Assembly (NCBI RefSeq): GCF_001310815.1
Contig: NZ_BAZK01000004.1
Location: 310,001 to 374,000, forward strand
Direction: 5' to 3'
From: Pseudovibrio denitrificans JCM 12308
Lineage (GTDB): Bacteria > Pseudomonadota > Alphaproteobacteria > Rhizobiales > Stappiaceae
Length of the DNA stretch: 64,000 bases
Notes under the pieces: model-generated
What the model was told of the DNA's origin: nothing
What the model saw: the letters and a program-made list of their open reading frames with translations, nothing else
Databases searched by the model: none
Made by a program: the position numbers and the translations under genes
Shown: piece after piece, positions 21,173 to 31,094 of the stretch
How positions within the stretch are numbered: the first letter of the stretch is position 1
Layout: the number at the start of each line of letters is the position of its first letter

Positions 21173-21469
21173 TATACCTGACTGAGTTTTCGCAAATGAT
21201 TTTGAGATCTAAGCTCTGTTGGCTCTGCATTTTAAGTGAGAACTGACATAAAGCCAGTTCCCGATTAAAACTTATCCATCAGAAGATATGTGCCGTATCG
21301 AAGGTATAAATTTGAAGGTAAAGCTTTTTACACCGATTATTTTCATGCTCATATGTCTATCGATGTGGAGCTGATAATATTGTTTCAGTGTAAATTCAGT
21401 TGTTCTTCCACAGCTTCAAAACGTCGCTCTTTCGCTCCGCGACAACACCTATCTTAGATTTTATCAAAA

Positions 21470-21877
21470 CTACTCGTCAGGTGTGAAGGTCATCGAAGTA
21501 CCATTCATACAGTAGCGAAGTCCTGTTGGTGGCGGGCCATCTGGGAAAACGTGTCCGAGATGTCCTCCACAACTTGCGCAGCAGATCTCCGTACGCACCA
21601 TGCCCAGGGTCGTGTCTTTATGCTCGGTTACAACGTCTGGAGCGACCGCTTCGAAGAAGCTTGGCCAGCCGCAGCCCGCATCAAATTTCGTGTCTGATTT
21701 GAATAACTTAGATCCACATGCAGAGCAGCTGTAGGTGCCGGTCTCAAAGGTATTCCAATAAGGACCGGTAAATGCGCGTTCTGTACCTTTTTCACGTAGG
21801 ATTCGAAACTGTTCCGGGGTCAGTTTTTCCCGCCATTCCGCCTCGGTCATGTCCTTAGGTGATTTTTTGTTAAACAT
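21470..21877 (-). CDS. msrB: Peptide methionine-(R)-S-oxide reductase
   Basis: A 135-residue MsrB that repairs the R-epimer of methionine sulfoxide in proteins. Zinc is bound by two CxxC pairs, Cys51/Cys54 and Cys100/Cys103, and the catalytic cysteine is Cys123 in GLRYCMNG. The resolving cysteine found in some members at the N-terminal side is not obvious. No signal peptide is seen. The gene stands alone. About 290 bp separate it from the peptidase gene downstream, and I see no clear structure in that gap except a weak GTCGC/GCGAC hairpin near 21423-21443. Confidence 0.95.
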   Translation of the reverse strand: MFNKKSPKDMTEAEWREKLTPEQFRILREKGTERAFTGPYWNTFETGTYSCSACGSKLFKSDTKFDAGCGWPSFFEAVAPDVVTEHKDTTLGMVRTEICCASCGGHLGHVFPDGPPPTGLRYCMNGTSMTFTPDE

Positions 21878-22135
21878 GATAGAAATCCTTATTCAACGGG
21901 CTCAATGGTAGGGCCATGTTAAGTTTACCAAGACATAAACAAACAGCAGATGTCTAAAAGGCAAGTTACAAATAGGTGAGGTTAGAGTTTATTGAAACCT
22001 GACAAAACTAGAATGTGATGAACTTGCCCCGCATGGGTGGGCAGATTATGTCTTTGGAGTGGTCGGGGGAGCGTGTTTGGCAAATTCGACTCGGTCTTAT
22101 AGGTTCAACCACGAAAATAATTCACGGAGTGCTAC

Positions 22136-24483
22136 ATGCCTTTATTCGGTGTCGAGGCAACGTTCTGGGCGTTATTAGGCCCGTTTGTTGCCGCTGCGCT
22201 TAGTCCCATTCTGGCAAAGACTCTGAAACACAATGCATCATGGCTTCTGGCTATTATCCCTGCATTGGCTTTCTTACAGTTTCTCTCATTCGTGCCGGGT
22301 CTTGCTGAAGGGCAAACCTACAAGGCAAGCTTGGAATGGGTTCCCACCTTTAACGTAAACTTTTCGATTTATCTGGATGGCCTGTCTGTCGTTTTCGCGC
22401 TTCTGATTTCAGGTATCGGCACATTCATTACGTTATATGCGGGTGGCTACCTGAAAGGGCATGAAAATCTTGGGCAGTTCCTGTCCTACTTGTTCCTGTT
22501 TATGGGCGCTATGCTTGGCGTTGTCGTGGCTGATAACGTTATCACGCTGTTCGTCTATTGGGAGCTGACATCCATCACGTCGTTCCTGCTGATTGGCTTT
22601 GACCATCTGCGCCGTGCTTCGCGCCGCTCTGCTGTGCAGGCGCTTGTTGTGACTGGCGGCGGTGGACTCGCCCTGATGGCAGGTCTTATTCTTGCAGGCT
22701 ATCAAGGCGGCAGCTTCGAGATGAGTGAGCTGCTCAACTCAGGTGATGTGCTGCGTGAGAGCCCATATTACACCGCGATCTTTATTCTGGTCGTACTTGG
22801 TGCATTTACGAAGTCCGCGCAGTTCCCGTTCCATTTCTGGCTTCCAAACGCAATGGAAGCGCCAACACCTGTTTCCGCGTACTTGCACTCCGCGACCATG
22901 GTGAAAGCTGGCGTTTACCTGCTTATGCGCATGCATCCGGTTCTGGGAGGAACCGAGCTTTGGATGACGGTTCTGCCAATCTTTGGCGGCATTACATTGC
23001 TGGTGGGTACCATCCTCGGTATTCGCCAGACAGACCTAAAACTTGTTCTGGCTTACACCACCGTTGCGTCTCTTGGTCTTCTAGTAATGCTGACTGGCAC
23101 GTCTGATCAGATCGCTATTCAGGGTGCGGTTCTCTATCTGTTTGCGCATTCTCTTTTCAAAGGTTCGCTCTTCATGGTCGTTGGTACAGTGGACCATGAA
23201 GCGGGCACACGAGATCTGCACAGAGTAGGGGGACTGTTCTCTGCGATGCCGATCACAGGAACAGCGGCAGTCCTTTCGGCTCTTTCTATGGCTGGTCTGC
23301 CTCCACTTATCGGCTTTGTTGCTAAGGAAGTCCTTTACGACGGCACCTGGTACACCACCAATGGCGGACTATGGACAGCCTTCGCTGTGCTGGGCAACGC
23401 ATGATGTTTGCATTGGCCGCAACTGTTGCCATCAAACCGTTCTTCGGTGCCAAACTGAAAACGCCAAAAGTCGCTCATGAAGGGACAGTTCTGCTGATTG
23501 CCGGTTCAATCACACTTGCTGTCTTGGGCTTGGTAGCCGGTGCCTTCGTGGCTTCTGTGGGCCATCAGCTCTTGTCTCCGATGACCTCAGCAATCCTTGG
23601 CCAGCCGTTTGATAAAGAACTGCACTTGTTCCCAACCTACCTGTCTCCAGCGCTGTACCTGTCTGTAGCAACCATCGGTCTGGGCATCATCATCTTCATG
23701 TACATGGATCGTCTCCGTGTCATCGTTGCTGATGTTCTGCGCACCATCGGTTGGGGACCAGATAAAGGCTTTGATCAGGTTCTGGAAGCGATCATCCGCT
23801 TTGCGACGACGCTGACACAAATGGTTCAGACCGGCAGCATGGTCACCTACATGCGGGCCACGTTCACCGTGATCGCGTTGATGCTGTTTGTGCCAATGAT
23901 CCTCACAGGTAACTGGCCAAAGCTGGAAGGCTTGGGAAGTCTGCACGTTTATGAGTGGTTCATCGCAGCCATAGCCGTCATCGGTGTCTATGCTGTGCTG
24001 ACCGCACGCTATCGGGTAACCGCAATCGTCTTGCTTGGTATTCAGGGATTTGCGGTTGCGTTGATCTATCTGCTGTTTGGCGCGCCGGACCTGTCCTTCA
24101 CCCAGTTCATGGTTGAAACACTGTCGGTAGTCATCCTCGCACTGGTCATGACACGACTGAACCTCAAGCCTACGGATGCTCGCTCGTCCCGTGGCAAGGC
24201 CTTTGACATCAGCATTGCTGTGTTGTGCGGTGCTGGCATCAGCATGCTTCTCATGTCCATTGTTCAGCTGCCGTTTGATCCGACACTCTCTGAGTTCTTC
24301 ACCCAGTATAGCCGCACGATCGCGCATGGTCGCAACATCGTGAACGTCATCCTCGTTGATTTCCGTGGTTTTGATACCATCGGTGAAATCTCCGTTGTGA
24401 TGGTAACTGGCCTCGCGGTGCTTGCACTTATCAGAGTTCGTCCTAAATCAAATGGAAACTCGAATACGGAGAAAAATCGCTAA
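22136..24483 (+). CDS. mrpA: Mrp-type Na+(K+)/H+ antiporter subunit A (one frame break)
   Basis: First gene of a seven-gene antiporter operon (also called mnh or pha). Two frames make a polytopic membrane protein of about 782 residues. The N-terminal NuoL-like part includes [23 protein letters not shown] and the conserved proton-channel Lys region [23 protein letters not shown] (shortened: [14 protein letters not shown]). The C-terminal DUF4040/MrpB-like part includes [17 protein letters not shown]. The break is at about 23400, where GGC-AAC-GC|ATG should be GCA-ATG, one missing A. The complex exchanges cytoplasmic sodium or potassium for external protons, giving salt and pH tolerance. Confidence 0.9.
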
Positions 24484-24899
24484 TGAATACGCTTATATTC
24501 AGAACGGTCGCTCCGTACCTTTCAGCACTGATGCTGTTGTTCTCCGTCTTTGTGCTGTTGCGGGGCCATAACGAGCCTGGCGGTGGTTTCATCGGTGGCC
24601 TCATTGCAGTCTCCGCTTTCGCCATTTACGGCATCGCTTGCGGTGTATCGGCCGTGCGCCGCGCCATGAAGTTCCATCCAATGTCCATTGCGGCATCCGG
24701 CCTGTTTCTGGCAGTCCTGTCTGTGCTGCCGAGCATTTTCTTCGGTCAGCCAGCCATGACCAGCCAGTGGTTGGCACTGCCATTCCTGGGTACGGTGATC
24801 GATCTGTCGACACCGCTGTTCTTTGATATTGGTGTGTATCTGGTTGTTGTAGGAGCGATCTCCTCTATCGCTCTTTCTCTGGAAGAAAGGGCAGACTAA
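24483..24899 (+). CDS. mrpB: Mrp antiporter subunit B
   Basis: A 138-residue membrane protein with four hydrophobic segments and the MnhB signature ([14 protein letters not shown] at about 28-41, [15 protein letters not shown] at about 109-123). Its ATG overlaps the mrpA stop as TAATG, and its own stop overlaps the mrpC start the same way, so translation is coupled along the operon. Confidence 0.93.
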   Translation: MNTLIFRTVAPYLSALMLLFSVFVLLRGHNEPGGGFIGGLIAVSAFAIYGIACGVSAVRRAMKFHPMSIAASGLFLAVLSVLPSIFFGQPAMTSQWLALPFLGTVIDLSTPLFFDIGVYLVVVGAISSIALSLEERAD

Positions 24900-25276
24900 T
24901 GGAAACGCTTTTTGCTGTACTTGTAGGCGTACTCTTCGCAGGCTCAATCTATCTGCTGCTCTCTCGCAAGTTGGTCAGAATCCTGTTGGGCATCGCTATT
25001 CTCGGTAACGCAGTGAACCTGCTGATTTTCACGGCAGGTCGACTGACACGAGATGTGCCTCCAATCATCCCGGTCCATAGCTATCTCCCCGTAGAAGCAA
25101 CGGCGAACCCATTGCCTCAGGCATTGGTGCTCACTGCGATCGTGATTTCCTTCTCTTTCCTCGCGTTCTTTCTGGTCCTCGGGTATCGGGCCTATCAGGA
25201 ACTGGGAACAGATGATCTGCTGGAAATGCGCGTCGCGGAACCAAAAGAACACAATGAACCGCCGCTGGGGTATTAA
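24899..25276 (+). CDS. mrpC: Mrp antiporter subunit C (NuoK-like)
   Basis: A 125-residue protein with three transmembrane helices, homologous to NuoK of complex I. The pattern IYLLLSRKLVRILLGIAILGNAVNLLIF (core: LVRILLGIAILGNAVNL) and DPLPQALVLTAIVI-like segment NPLPQALVLTAIVISF are diagnostic for MrpC. The C-terminal tail is short and acidic. It follows mrpB with a TAATG overlap and precedes mrpD by 4 bp. Confidence 0.93.
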   Translation: METLFAVLVGVLFAGSIYLLLSRKLVRILLGIAILGNAVNLLIFTAGRLTRDVPPIIPVHSYLPVEATANPLPQALVLTAIVISFSFLAFFLVLGYRAYQELGTDDLLEMRVAEPKEHNEPPLGY

Positions 25277-25280
25277 GTAG

Positions 25281-26968
25281 ATGGCTGCAACGAAAACTAC
25301 AGTTGATATTACAGCGGCGATGGTGACCGAGGCAGTGCCGCTTGCAGATTGGCTTCTGGTGGCGCCAGTCCTGCTGACCATGGCTGGCGGTGCGATTTCT
25401 ATCATCTTCCGCAAGAAACCTCAGACCCAGCCATGGATCGCGATTTCGATCATTTCGCTGGTTATTCTCTCGAATATTGGCTTGCTAACTCACGTCCTCA
25501 ACAATGGTGTTGTCACCATGGTCATGGGCAGCTGGTTGCCGCCATTCGGTATCGCGTTTACGGCTGATCCTCTCGGAGCTCTGCTTGCTCTGACAGCGTC
25601 TATCGCAACGCTGTGTGTTGCCGTCTTTGCGATGAACTCCATTGCTGAGAGTGAACGCCGATACGGTTTCTATCCATTTTTGATGATGCTTCTGTGTGGT
25701 GTGACCGGCTCATTCCTGACAGGTGATATCTTCAATCTCTACGTCTGGTTCGAGGTGTTGCTGATCTCATCCTTCGGTATGCAGATCCTTGGCAATGAAA
25801 AGGTCCAGATCGATGGTGCTGTTAAGTATGCCGTCCTGAACCTGATCGCCACCACATTGTTCCTTGCCTCAACTGGCTTGCTATACGCCTGGTCGGCACG
25901 TTGAACATGGCAGACATAGCTGGCAAGCTGAAGGCCTTTGATGGCTCAGGACCTGTTTTGGGCCTTGCCGCTCTCTACTTCCTTGCATTCGCAATGAAGG
26001 CAGCGGCGTTCCCGGTCAACTTCTGGCTTCCTGCGTCGTACCACACACCGCGTCTGGTCGTGGCAGCGATCTTCGCTGGCCTTCTCACAAAAGTTGGTGT
26101 TTACGCATTGCTCAGAGTGATGGTGCTCCTGATGCCGGAAGGCCGTGATTGGCTTGCTACCCTGATTGGTCTGGTCGCAATCGCTACCATGCTGACAGGC
26201 TCTCTTGGTGCACTGGCTCAAACAGATATCCGCCGCTTGATGGCATACCTCGTGATTGCGGGTATCGGCGCTATGCTGGCTGGTATCGCAGTTGGCAACG
26301 AAGTCGCTGTATCTGGTGCGATCTTCTATTCCATGCACTCCGTACTGATCATGACGGCGCTATATCTTCTGGTCGCATTTATGTTCCAGATGAGTGGTAC
26401 GTTCTCCCTGCGCGAAATCGGAGGTCTATACGTCCGCACGCCGCTAGGAGCCGTCATTGGCTTGATCCTACTGCTGGCTGTTGCTGGCCTGCCGCCGTTC
26501 TCAGGCTTCTGGGCGAAACTGCTGCTCGTAGCAGGTGCTCTGGAAGCTGATCGTGGTTGGGTCGCTGCCGGTATTCTGGTGTCCGGCCTGCTCACAACAA
26601 TCGCAGTTGGTCGCCTCTGGATCTTCGCTTTCTGGCGGGGAGGGAACGAGCATACCGTAGACGGTATTCAGGCTCTTCCAATCGCAGGCAGTGCAGAAGC
26701 CTCTGAGATCTCATGGAGTATCTGGCTACCGCTGATCCTCCTAACGACACTTATTGTTTTGATTGGAATACTTCCGGAAAGCATGATGTCTGTAGCAGAC
26801 TATGGAGCAAAAACGCTGATTGATCCGACAGCTATATCGGTTCCGTATTTGGAGGTTCCCGATGAACAACAGGGTCTTTCTGATGAACCTGCTGCTCGCT
26901 GCAGCATGGGGTGCCGTCACAGGCTCATTTACACCACTCAACCTGATCTTCGGTTTTGTGCTCTCTAG
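25281..26968 (+). CDS. mrpD: Mrp antiporter subunit D (one frame break, doubtful 3' end)
   Basis: A NuoL/NuoN-like proton-channel subunit read in two frames. The first ends after ATTLFLASTGLLY, and the family continues in the second frame as GLVGTLNMADIAGKL. The break is at about 25886-25888 (TAC-GCC should be TAC-GGC-C, one missing G). The conserved helices continue with AAFPVNFWLPASYHTPR and AQTDIRRLMAYLVI. As written, the C-terminus runs 107 bp into mrpE and ends with a cysteine-rich, non-membrane tail that looks like a shadow of the mrpE frame. A further missing base between about 26790 and 26860 would end the protein at a TGA at 26863-26865, near 528 residues, overlapping the mrpE ATG. 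I think that is more likely. Confidence 0.85.
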
Positions 26969-27341
26969 CATCGCCCTGTTCCTAATCCGGGAGCAGATCG
27001 CATTTCGGGATTATTTCCAGCGCGGTGGTAAGGTTGTCATTCTTGCTGGCAGTTTCTTTAAGGAACTGGTGCTGTCTTCCTGGCGTGTCCTGATGATCGT
27101 CATCCGCCCGAAGATAAAACTACATCCGGGCATCATCGCTGTACCGCTGTCAGTTACAGAGGATTTTGAGATTACTCTGCTGGCAAACATGGTCACACTG
27201 ACCCCGGGTACACTCTCGGTTGATGTCTCAGAGGATCGTAAAGTCCTGTTTGTACATTGCCTGAATGTGCCGGACCCGGAAGAAACGATTGATGGCATTA
27301 AGAATGGTTTTGAACGTCAGATTCTGGAGGCGTTTCGATGA
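26862..27341 (+). CDS. mrpE: Mrp antiporter subunit E
   Basis: A 159-residue protein with an N-terminal membrane region of two or three helices and a cytosolic domain holding the MnhE motif [19 protein letters not shown] (about 105-123) and [11 protein letters not shown]. The start at 26862 is chosen because GGAGG lies 8 nt upstream and matches the family start. It overlaps mrpF by 4 nt (ATGA). MrpE is needed for complex assembly. Confidence 0.92.
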   Translation: MNNRVFLMNLLLAAAWGAVTGSFTPLNLIFGFVLSSIALFLIREQIAFRDYFQRGGKVVILAGSFFKELVLSSWRVLMIVIRPKIKLHPGIIAVPLSVTEDFEITLLANMVTLTPGTLSVDVSEDRKVLFVHCLNVPDPEETIDGIKNGFERQILEAFR

Positions 27342-27691
27342 GCGGATTTGAAGCTTTTGCAGCAGACTTTCTGTACGCCTGTGTGAGCATCGCGCTCTTT
27401 ATATTGGGCCTGACGTTTCTGCTGATCGTGTATCGCATTATCAAAGGGCCGACGCTGCCTGATCGTATCGTGGGACTGGATCTGCTGGTTGTCGTTGCAA
27501 TCGGCCTGATTGCGACCGTGGGCGTAGGATCCACTTACACGCTTTACATCGACATTTCACTGGCTCTTGGCCTTGTTGGCTTCCTGGCAACTGTCGCTTT
27601 CGCGCGCTTCATTCTGAACCGCGGACAAGCCAAGGACTTCATCATCATGCAAGAGATCAAAGATTCTGAAAGGCTGGAGGAGCAGGAATGA
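27338..27691 (+). CDS. mrpF: Mrp antiporter subunit F
   Basis: A 117-residue protein with three transmembrane helices and the MnhF core [18 protein letters not shown] (about 33-50). The C-terminal tail is charged. It overlaps mrpE and mrpG by 4 nt each, consistent with a tightly coupled operon. Confidence 0.93.
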   Translation: MSGFEAFAADFLYACVSIALFILGLTFLLIVYRIIKGPTLPDRIVGLDLLVVVAIGLIATVGVGSTYTLYIDISLALGLVGFLATVAFARFILNRGQAKDFIIMQEIKDSERLEEQE

Positions 27692-28050
27692 TGTCAGCAG
27701 TTATCTCCATCCTGACAGGGATCATGTTGATCATTGGTGCAATCTTTGCAGCAGGTGCGGCCCTTGGCATAAACCGCTTGCCGGATGTCTATACACGCAT
27801 GCACGCAGCGTCTAAGGCAGGTACGCTTGGCTCAGGTCTGATGGTTCTGGCGCTGGGGTTATACTCTCAGCAATGGGATGACTTCATGCGTGCCGTGGCA
27901 ACCGTCTGTTTCTTCCTGCTCACAGCGCCAGTGTCTGCACACCTCATCGCGCGGGCAGCTTATGTGGTTGGCTATAAGCCGTGTAAAGAGACCACAATTG
28001 ATGAGCTGAGTGTGACGAAGAAGACAGCAGAGCCAGATGCTCCGCAATAA
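27688..28050 (+). CDS. mrpG: Mrp antiporter subunit G
   Basis: A 120-residue, three-helix subunit with the MnhG signature [22 protein letters not shown] (shortened: [19 protein letters not shown]) at about 29-47 and [14 protein letters not shown] at about 87-100. It is the last antiporter gene. A hairpin at 28126-28168 lies about 75 bp downstream. Confidence 0.93.
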   Translation: MMSAVISILTGIMLIIGAIFAAGAALGINRLPDVYTRMHAASKAGTLGSGLMVLALGLYSQQWDDFMRAVATVCFFLLTAPVSAHLIARAAYVVGYKPCKETTIDELSVTKKTAEPDAPQ

Positions 28051-28125
28051 TGTGTCAGCCTCAGCCAAGCTTTTTGCGTTTTAGTGCTGAGCAAAGATAC
28101 AATATAATCGACAATGACCGATAGG

Positions 28126-28168
28126 AAGGCGAAAAACTAGGAGTTGAAGTTTCAACTGCTTCGCCTTT
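28126..28168 (+). terminator. Nested hairpin after the mrp operon
   Basis: An outer stem AAGGCGAA (28126-28133) pairs with TTCGCCTT (28160-28167), and inside it AGTTGAA-GT-TTCAACT forms a second perfect 7-bp stem. There is no long T-run, so termination may be weak. It is the only structure seen between mrpG and the mucR promoter. Confidence 0.5.
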
Positions 28169-28339
28169 CTAAGAGCCGATTACACAGTACAGTCACATTC
28201 TTTTGTCTGTACATTAGAGCCCGCAGTTTATCTAGCTCACTTCTATAATTTCTCAAGTTTGTTAGAAGTCTGTAAGGTCCTTCTAAATCACAATGCACAA
28301 AAAACCATAGTAAATCTGATTTTTTTGACCGGATTTAAC

Positions 28340-28368
28340 TTGTTATCCTTATTTCCTGTCTCTATAAT
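28340..28368 (+). promoter_or_regulatory. Sigma-70-type promoter of mucR
   Basis: TTGTTA at 28340-28345 and a consensus TATAAT at 28363-28368 are separated by exactly 17 bp. The likely start site near 28375 leaves a leader of roughly 140 nt before the mucR ATG. The region upstream (28230-28335) is AT-rich with T-tracts, the kind of DNA that Ros/MucR proteins bind, so autoregulation is plausible. Confidence 0.6.
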
Positions 28369-28513
28369 AGCCCCCTATGGTTTTTGCTTGTTTAGAGTCG
28401 AGTTTCGGCTGTGGTAAGTATGGATCTTATCTTTGATCTTCGGGTCGAAGTATTGGTTCAGTAGTAAACAAGCACACGTATGAAATTTAGATCCACAAGA
28501 TGACAGGTTTGAG

Positions 28514-28936
28514 ATGAGCGAGATCCCTGCAGATAACAATTTGATGGAACTGACTGCTGATATCGTGTCAGCCTATGTTGGTAATAACACTGTGGCCTCC
28601 GCTGATTTGCCTGTGCTGATCAACGACGTTTACGTCGCTCTGCAGAAAACCAGCGGTGATCTTTCTGAGCCTGAGCCTGAGCCAGAGCCACTGAAGCCAG
28701 CTGTGCCGGTTAAGAAGTCTGTCACGAACGACTACATCATCTGCCTTGAAGATGGTAAGAAGTTTAAGTCCCTGAAGCGCCACTTGCGCACTCACTACGA
28801 TATGACTCCTGAGGAATATCGTGAGAAATGGGGTCTTCCTTCCGACTACCCAATGGTTGCTCCTCATTACGCAGCAGCTCGTTCTGAGCTTGCTAAGAAA
28901 ATGGGTCTCGGCCAGCAGCGTAAACGCGCTAAGTAA
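28514..28936 (+). CDS. mucR: Ros/MucR-family zinc-finger transcriptional regulator
   Basis: A 140-residue DNA-binding protein. The Ros-type finger is at about 76-96 ([20 protein letters not shown]) followed by [15 protein letters not shown] and [10 protein letters not shown], the hallmark of MucR. The first metal pair is Cys-x2-Asp rather than Cys-x2-Cys, as is usual in MucR and Ml-type members. Between the N-terminal dimerisation region and the finger sits an EPEPEPEP linker encoded by a GAGCCT repeat (28668-28690). MucR proteins repress exopolysaccharide, motility and virulence genes in rhizobia and Brucella. A strong promoter and terminator flank the gene. Confidence 0.95.
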   Translation: MSEIPADNNLMELTADIVSAYVGNNTVASADLPVLINDVYVALQKTSGDLSEPEPEPEPLKPAVPVKKSVTNDYIICLEDGKKFKSLKRHLRTHYDMTPEEYREKWGLPSDYPMVAPHYAAARSELAKKMGLGQQRKRAK

Positions 28937-28957
28937 TTTCGGGATATATCCTGAACG

Positions 28958-28989
28958 AAAACCAGCCTCATTCGGGGCTGGTTTTTTTT
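28958..28989 (+). terminator. Rho-independent terminator of mucR
   Basis: A 10-bp stem AAAACCAGCC/GGCTGGTTTT with an 8-nt loop and a run of eight T, 22 nt after the mucR stop. Confidence 0.95.
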
Positions 28990-29392
28990 ATTCCCCTTCC
29001 TTCATTTTTTATCCCCCCGTTATCGATGAATTCCCCTAAGGGTGGGCGCATTGTGTATATCGCCCTAGGTTGGTGAACGCTGCTTTCCGTAAAGGTAAAT
29101 TTGGCTCATCGAACACTAGAGTTTAAGTTCTAATTTTACTGCGCTTGCCACAGTTGTGATTTCAAAATACCTGCAAGTCTCAAGAGTTAATTCAAAAATA
29201 TAATTTGATAAGGTTTTAGGCAGCACGGTTGCTGTGTCCAGGCAGTGCGCTGAACCCACCTGATTTTACCAGTTGTTTAGAAAAATTTATGTTTTGAGGG
29301 CGCTCAATCTCAATCTTATCCCCCCCGAGTATCGCTAGGGCAACAATCAATTGTTCTTTGACGATAACCAATCAGTTCATTGGAGTAATTAA
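28990..29392. other. Intergenic region between mucR and the HTH gene
   Basis: About 400 bp of AT-rich sequence without a protein-like frame. It presumably holds the promoter of the HTH/DUF6456 pair. GGAG about 10 nt before 29393 is the ribosome binding site. No repeat or strong hairpin was seen. Confidence 0.5.
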
Positions 29393-29836
29393 ATGCCAAG
29401 AATTTCTGAGGGGGAGAAAGACGAAATGTCCAGAAGTCCGCGTTTGGGATCTCCGGTTCATTCCGCCCTGCTGAACAAACCTTTGTCAGCGGTGGACTGG
29501 ATGGCAACAGGACGCGTCGCGCTCGCATTTGGATTAAAGCCCGAAGAACTCCATTCCGCATCTCGTGGTTATGCAAAAGCAGCAAGAGCTCGGCAAGTCT
29601 CCATGTATATCCTCCATGTCTGTATGGGCATGACGTTGTCTCAGGCGGCAGCAGCCTTTGGCCGGGACAGAACAACAGCAGCCCACGCCTGCAAGGTTGT
29701 TGAGGTTTTGCGCGAAGATCCCAGATTCGACGCGGTTCTCTCTGAAATTGAAGGGCAGCTCTCTGCATCTGTTGCCAGTGCTCGCATGCACCCGGCCATA
29801 AACGCTGGAGGCCCGTCTGATGTCTTCACAGCCTGA
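29393..29836 (+). CDS. DnaA domain IV-like helix-turn-helix protein
   Basis: A 147-residue protein whose central part (about 60-115) resembles the DNA-binding domain IV of the replication initiator DnaA: a basic helix (GYAKAARARQVSMYILHV), then MTLSQAAAAFGRDRTTAAHACK, equivalent to the FGGRDHTTVLHA signature. The ATPase domain of DnaA is absent, so it is not an initiator by itself. Homologues are common in Rhizobiales beside a DUF6456 gene. The role is unknown; DNA binding is a safe inference. It overlaps the next gene by 17 bp. Confidence 0.8.
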   Translation: MPRISEGEKDEMSRSPRLGSPVHSALLNKPLSAVDWMATGRVALAFGLKPEELHSASRGYAKAARARQVSMYILHVCMGMTLSQAAAAFGRDRTTAAHACKVVEVLREDPRFDAVLSEIEGQLSASVASARMHPAINAGGPSDVFTA

Positions 29837-30554
29837 AACTGAAATCCCTGAGAAAGAGCTGATCAACCTATGCAGACGACTCTCTGGGCCAAATAGAAGC
29901 TCACTAAAGGCGGCCGTTGCCAGAAAAACGCTAAATCATGCAATCGCCCTGAAACTTGTAATCAATCACGAAGACGGGCCAAGGCTAACCAAACACGGGA
30001 AGCAATGGCTCAAAAAGACTCTCAGCAATGGTGGGCTCGAGACGCAACCTGCTCCTGTGCAAGCAGTATGTGCTGATAGCCCTCTCGCCTGGCTTAAAAG
30101 CCGAAGGGACAAAGCGGGGAGGGCCTACATCACAGAACTGCAATATGAGGCTGGTGAGCGGCTGAGAGAAGATTTCACTTATGCTCAGTACTGGGGAACA
30201 GTTAAGTCCAATTGGCGAAGCGAACGAGCGCCCAAATCAGCCTGCAAAGTCGATGACGTCAGCGACAGTGTTTATGACGCCAGAGAACGTGTCCAGAAAG
30301 CACTGGCTGCGGTAGGGCCAGAGCTGTCAGGCATTCTCATGGATGTTTGTTGTTTTCTCAAAGCCCTCAAGCACGTCGAAAGCGAACGGCAATGGCCACA
30401 GCGCACAGCAAAGGTGGTACTGGGATTAGCACTGGATCGACTATCTAAGCACTATGGCTCCTCACGCCAACGCGCGGTCGGTCCTGAAACCTCACAAATT
30501 GTAAGTTGGACAGCTCTTAGTTCAGAGCAAGTGCAGCAGACGCATCATCCTTGA
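29820..30554 (+). CDS. DUF6456 domain protein
   Basis: A 244-residue protein. The N-terminus (about 12-70) looks like a winged-helix-type segment (NLCRRLSGPNRSSLKAAVARK, shortened NLCRRLSGPNRSS). The C-terminal DUF6456 domain (about 88-235) contains SPLAWLKSRRD, AGERLREDFTYAQ and GPELSGILMDVCCF. The family is restricted mainly to Alphaproteobacteria and has no assigned function, though it resembles replication or regulatory DNA-binding proteins. It is translationally overlapped with the DnaA-like HTH gene, suggesting a working pair. The last 38 bp overlap the 3' end of sufE on the other strand. Confidence 0.8.
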   Translation: MSSQPETEIPEKELINLCRRLSGPNRSSLKAAVARKTLNHAIALKLVINHEDGPRLTKHGKQWLKKTLSNGGLETQPAPVQAVCADSPLAWLKSRRDKAGRAYITELQYEAGERLREDFTYAQYWGTVKSNWRSERAPKSACKVDDVSDSVYDARERVQKALAAVGPELSGILMDVCCFLKALKHVESERQWPQRTAKVVLGLALDRLSKHYGSSRQRAVGPETSQIVSWTALSSEQVQQTHHP

Positions 30555-30948
30555 TACGCTGAACCATGGAGCTCAGTCCATTCGAGCGCTGTGGTGTAAG
30601 ATGCTCTTTGAGGCCGATCTTGCTGAAGACATTCTCAATGTCGGTCTCAAGGATCTCTTTTGCAGGTACACCGGAGTATTGCGCAAGAACGATGGCAACC
30701 AAACCACGAACGATATGCGCATCGCTATCGCCTTTGTAAAACAGGATCGGGCCGTTATCTCCGTCTTCCTGAATGCGCTTGGAAAGCCACACCTGAGAGA
30801 CACAACCATGAACGCGGTTTTCCTCACTGCGTTCATCATCGCTCAATGGCTCAAGTTCACGGCCAAGCTCGATGACATAGCGATAGCGGTCTTCCCAGTC
30901 TTCGAGGAATTCAAAGCCTTCTAGAATCTCAGCAATCGCAGTGGTCAT
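30517..30948 (-). CDS. sufE: Cysteine desulfuration protein SufE
   Basis: A 143-residue sulfur acceptor that takes persulfide from the SufS desulfurase for iron-sulfur cluster assembly. The acceptor cysteine is Cys49 in VHGCVSQVW, and the SufE pattern YVIELGRELEPL is present. It stands alone here. The other suf genes are not in the window. Its 3' end overlaps the convergent DUF6456 gene by 38 bp. Confidence 0.93.
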   Translation of the reverse strand: MTTAIAEILEGFEFLEDWEDRYRYVIELGRELEPLSDDERSEENRVHGCVSQVWLSKRIQEDGDNGPILFYKGDSDAHIVRGLVAIVLAQYSGVPAKEILETDIENVFSKIGLKEHLTPQRSNGLSSMVQRIKDDASAALALN

Positions 30949-31027
30949 AGTACTATTCTTTCGCTCAGGGTTTTGCAGGCGTTTCTACCGCGCCAGTCTC
31001 TCTTGGGCAATACGATTAGATTCAAAA

Positions 31028-31064
31028 TATAAAACAGCCCACACTCCAAACCAGAGTATGGGCC
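31028..31064 (-). terminator. Terminator after the DUF5330 gene
   Basis: On the minus strand GCCCATACTC and GAGTGTGGGC form a 10-bp stem with one wobble, then TGTTTTATATTTT. It lies about 30 nt after the stop codon at 31095. Confidence 0.8.
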
Positions 31065-31094
31065 TCAATTTTCTCAAGAAAATGGCAGAAACCT

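Noticed and set aside
28668-28690. GAGCCT repeat as a regulatory repeat
   Set aside because: It is within the mucR reading frame and simply encodes an EP-rich linker.
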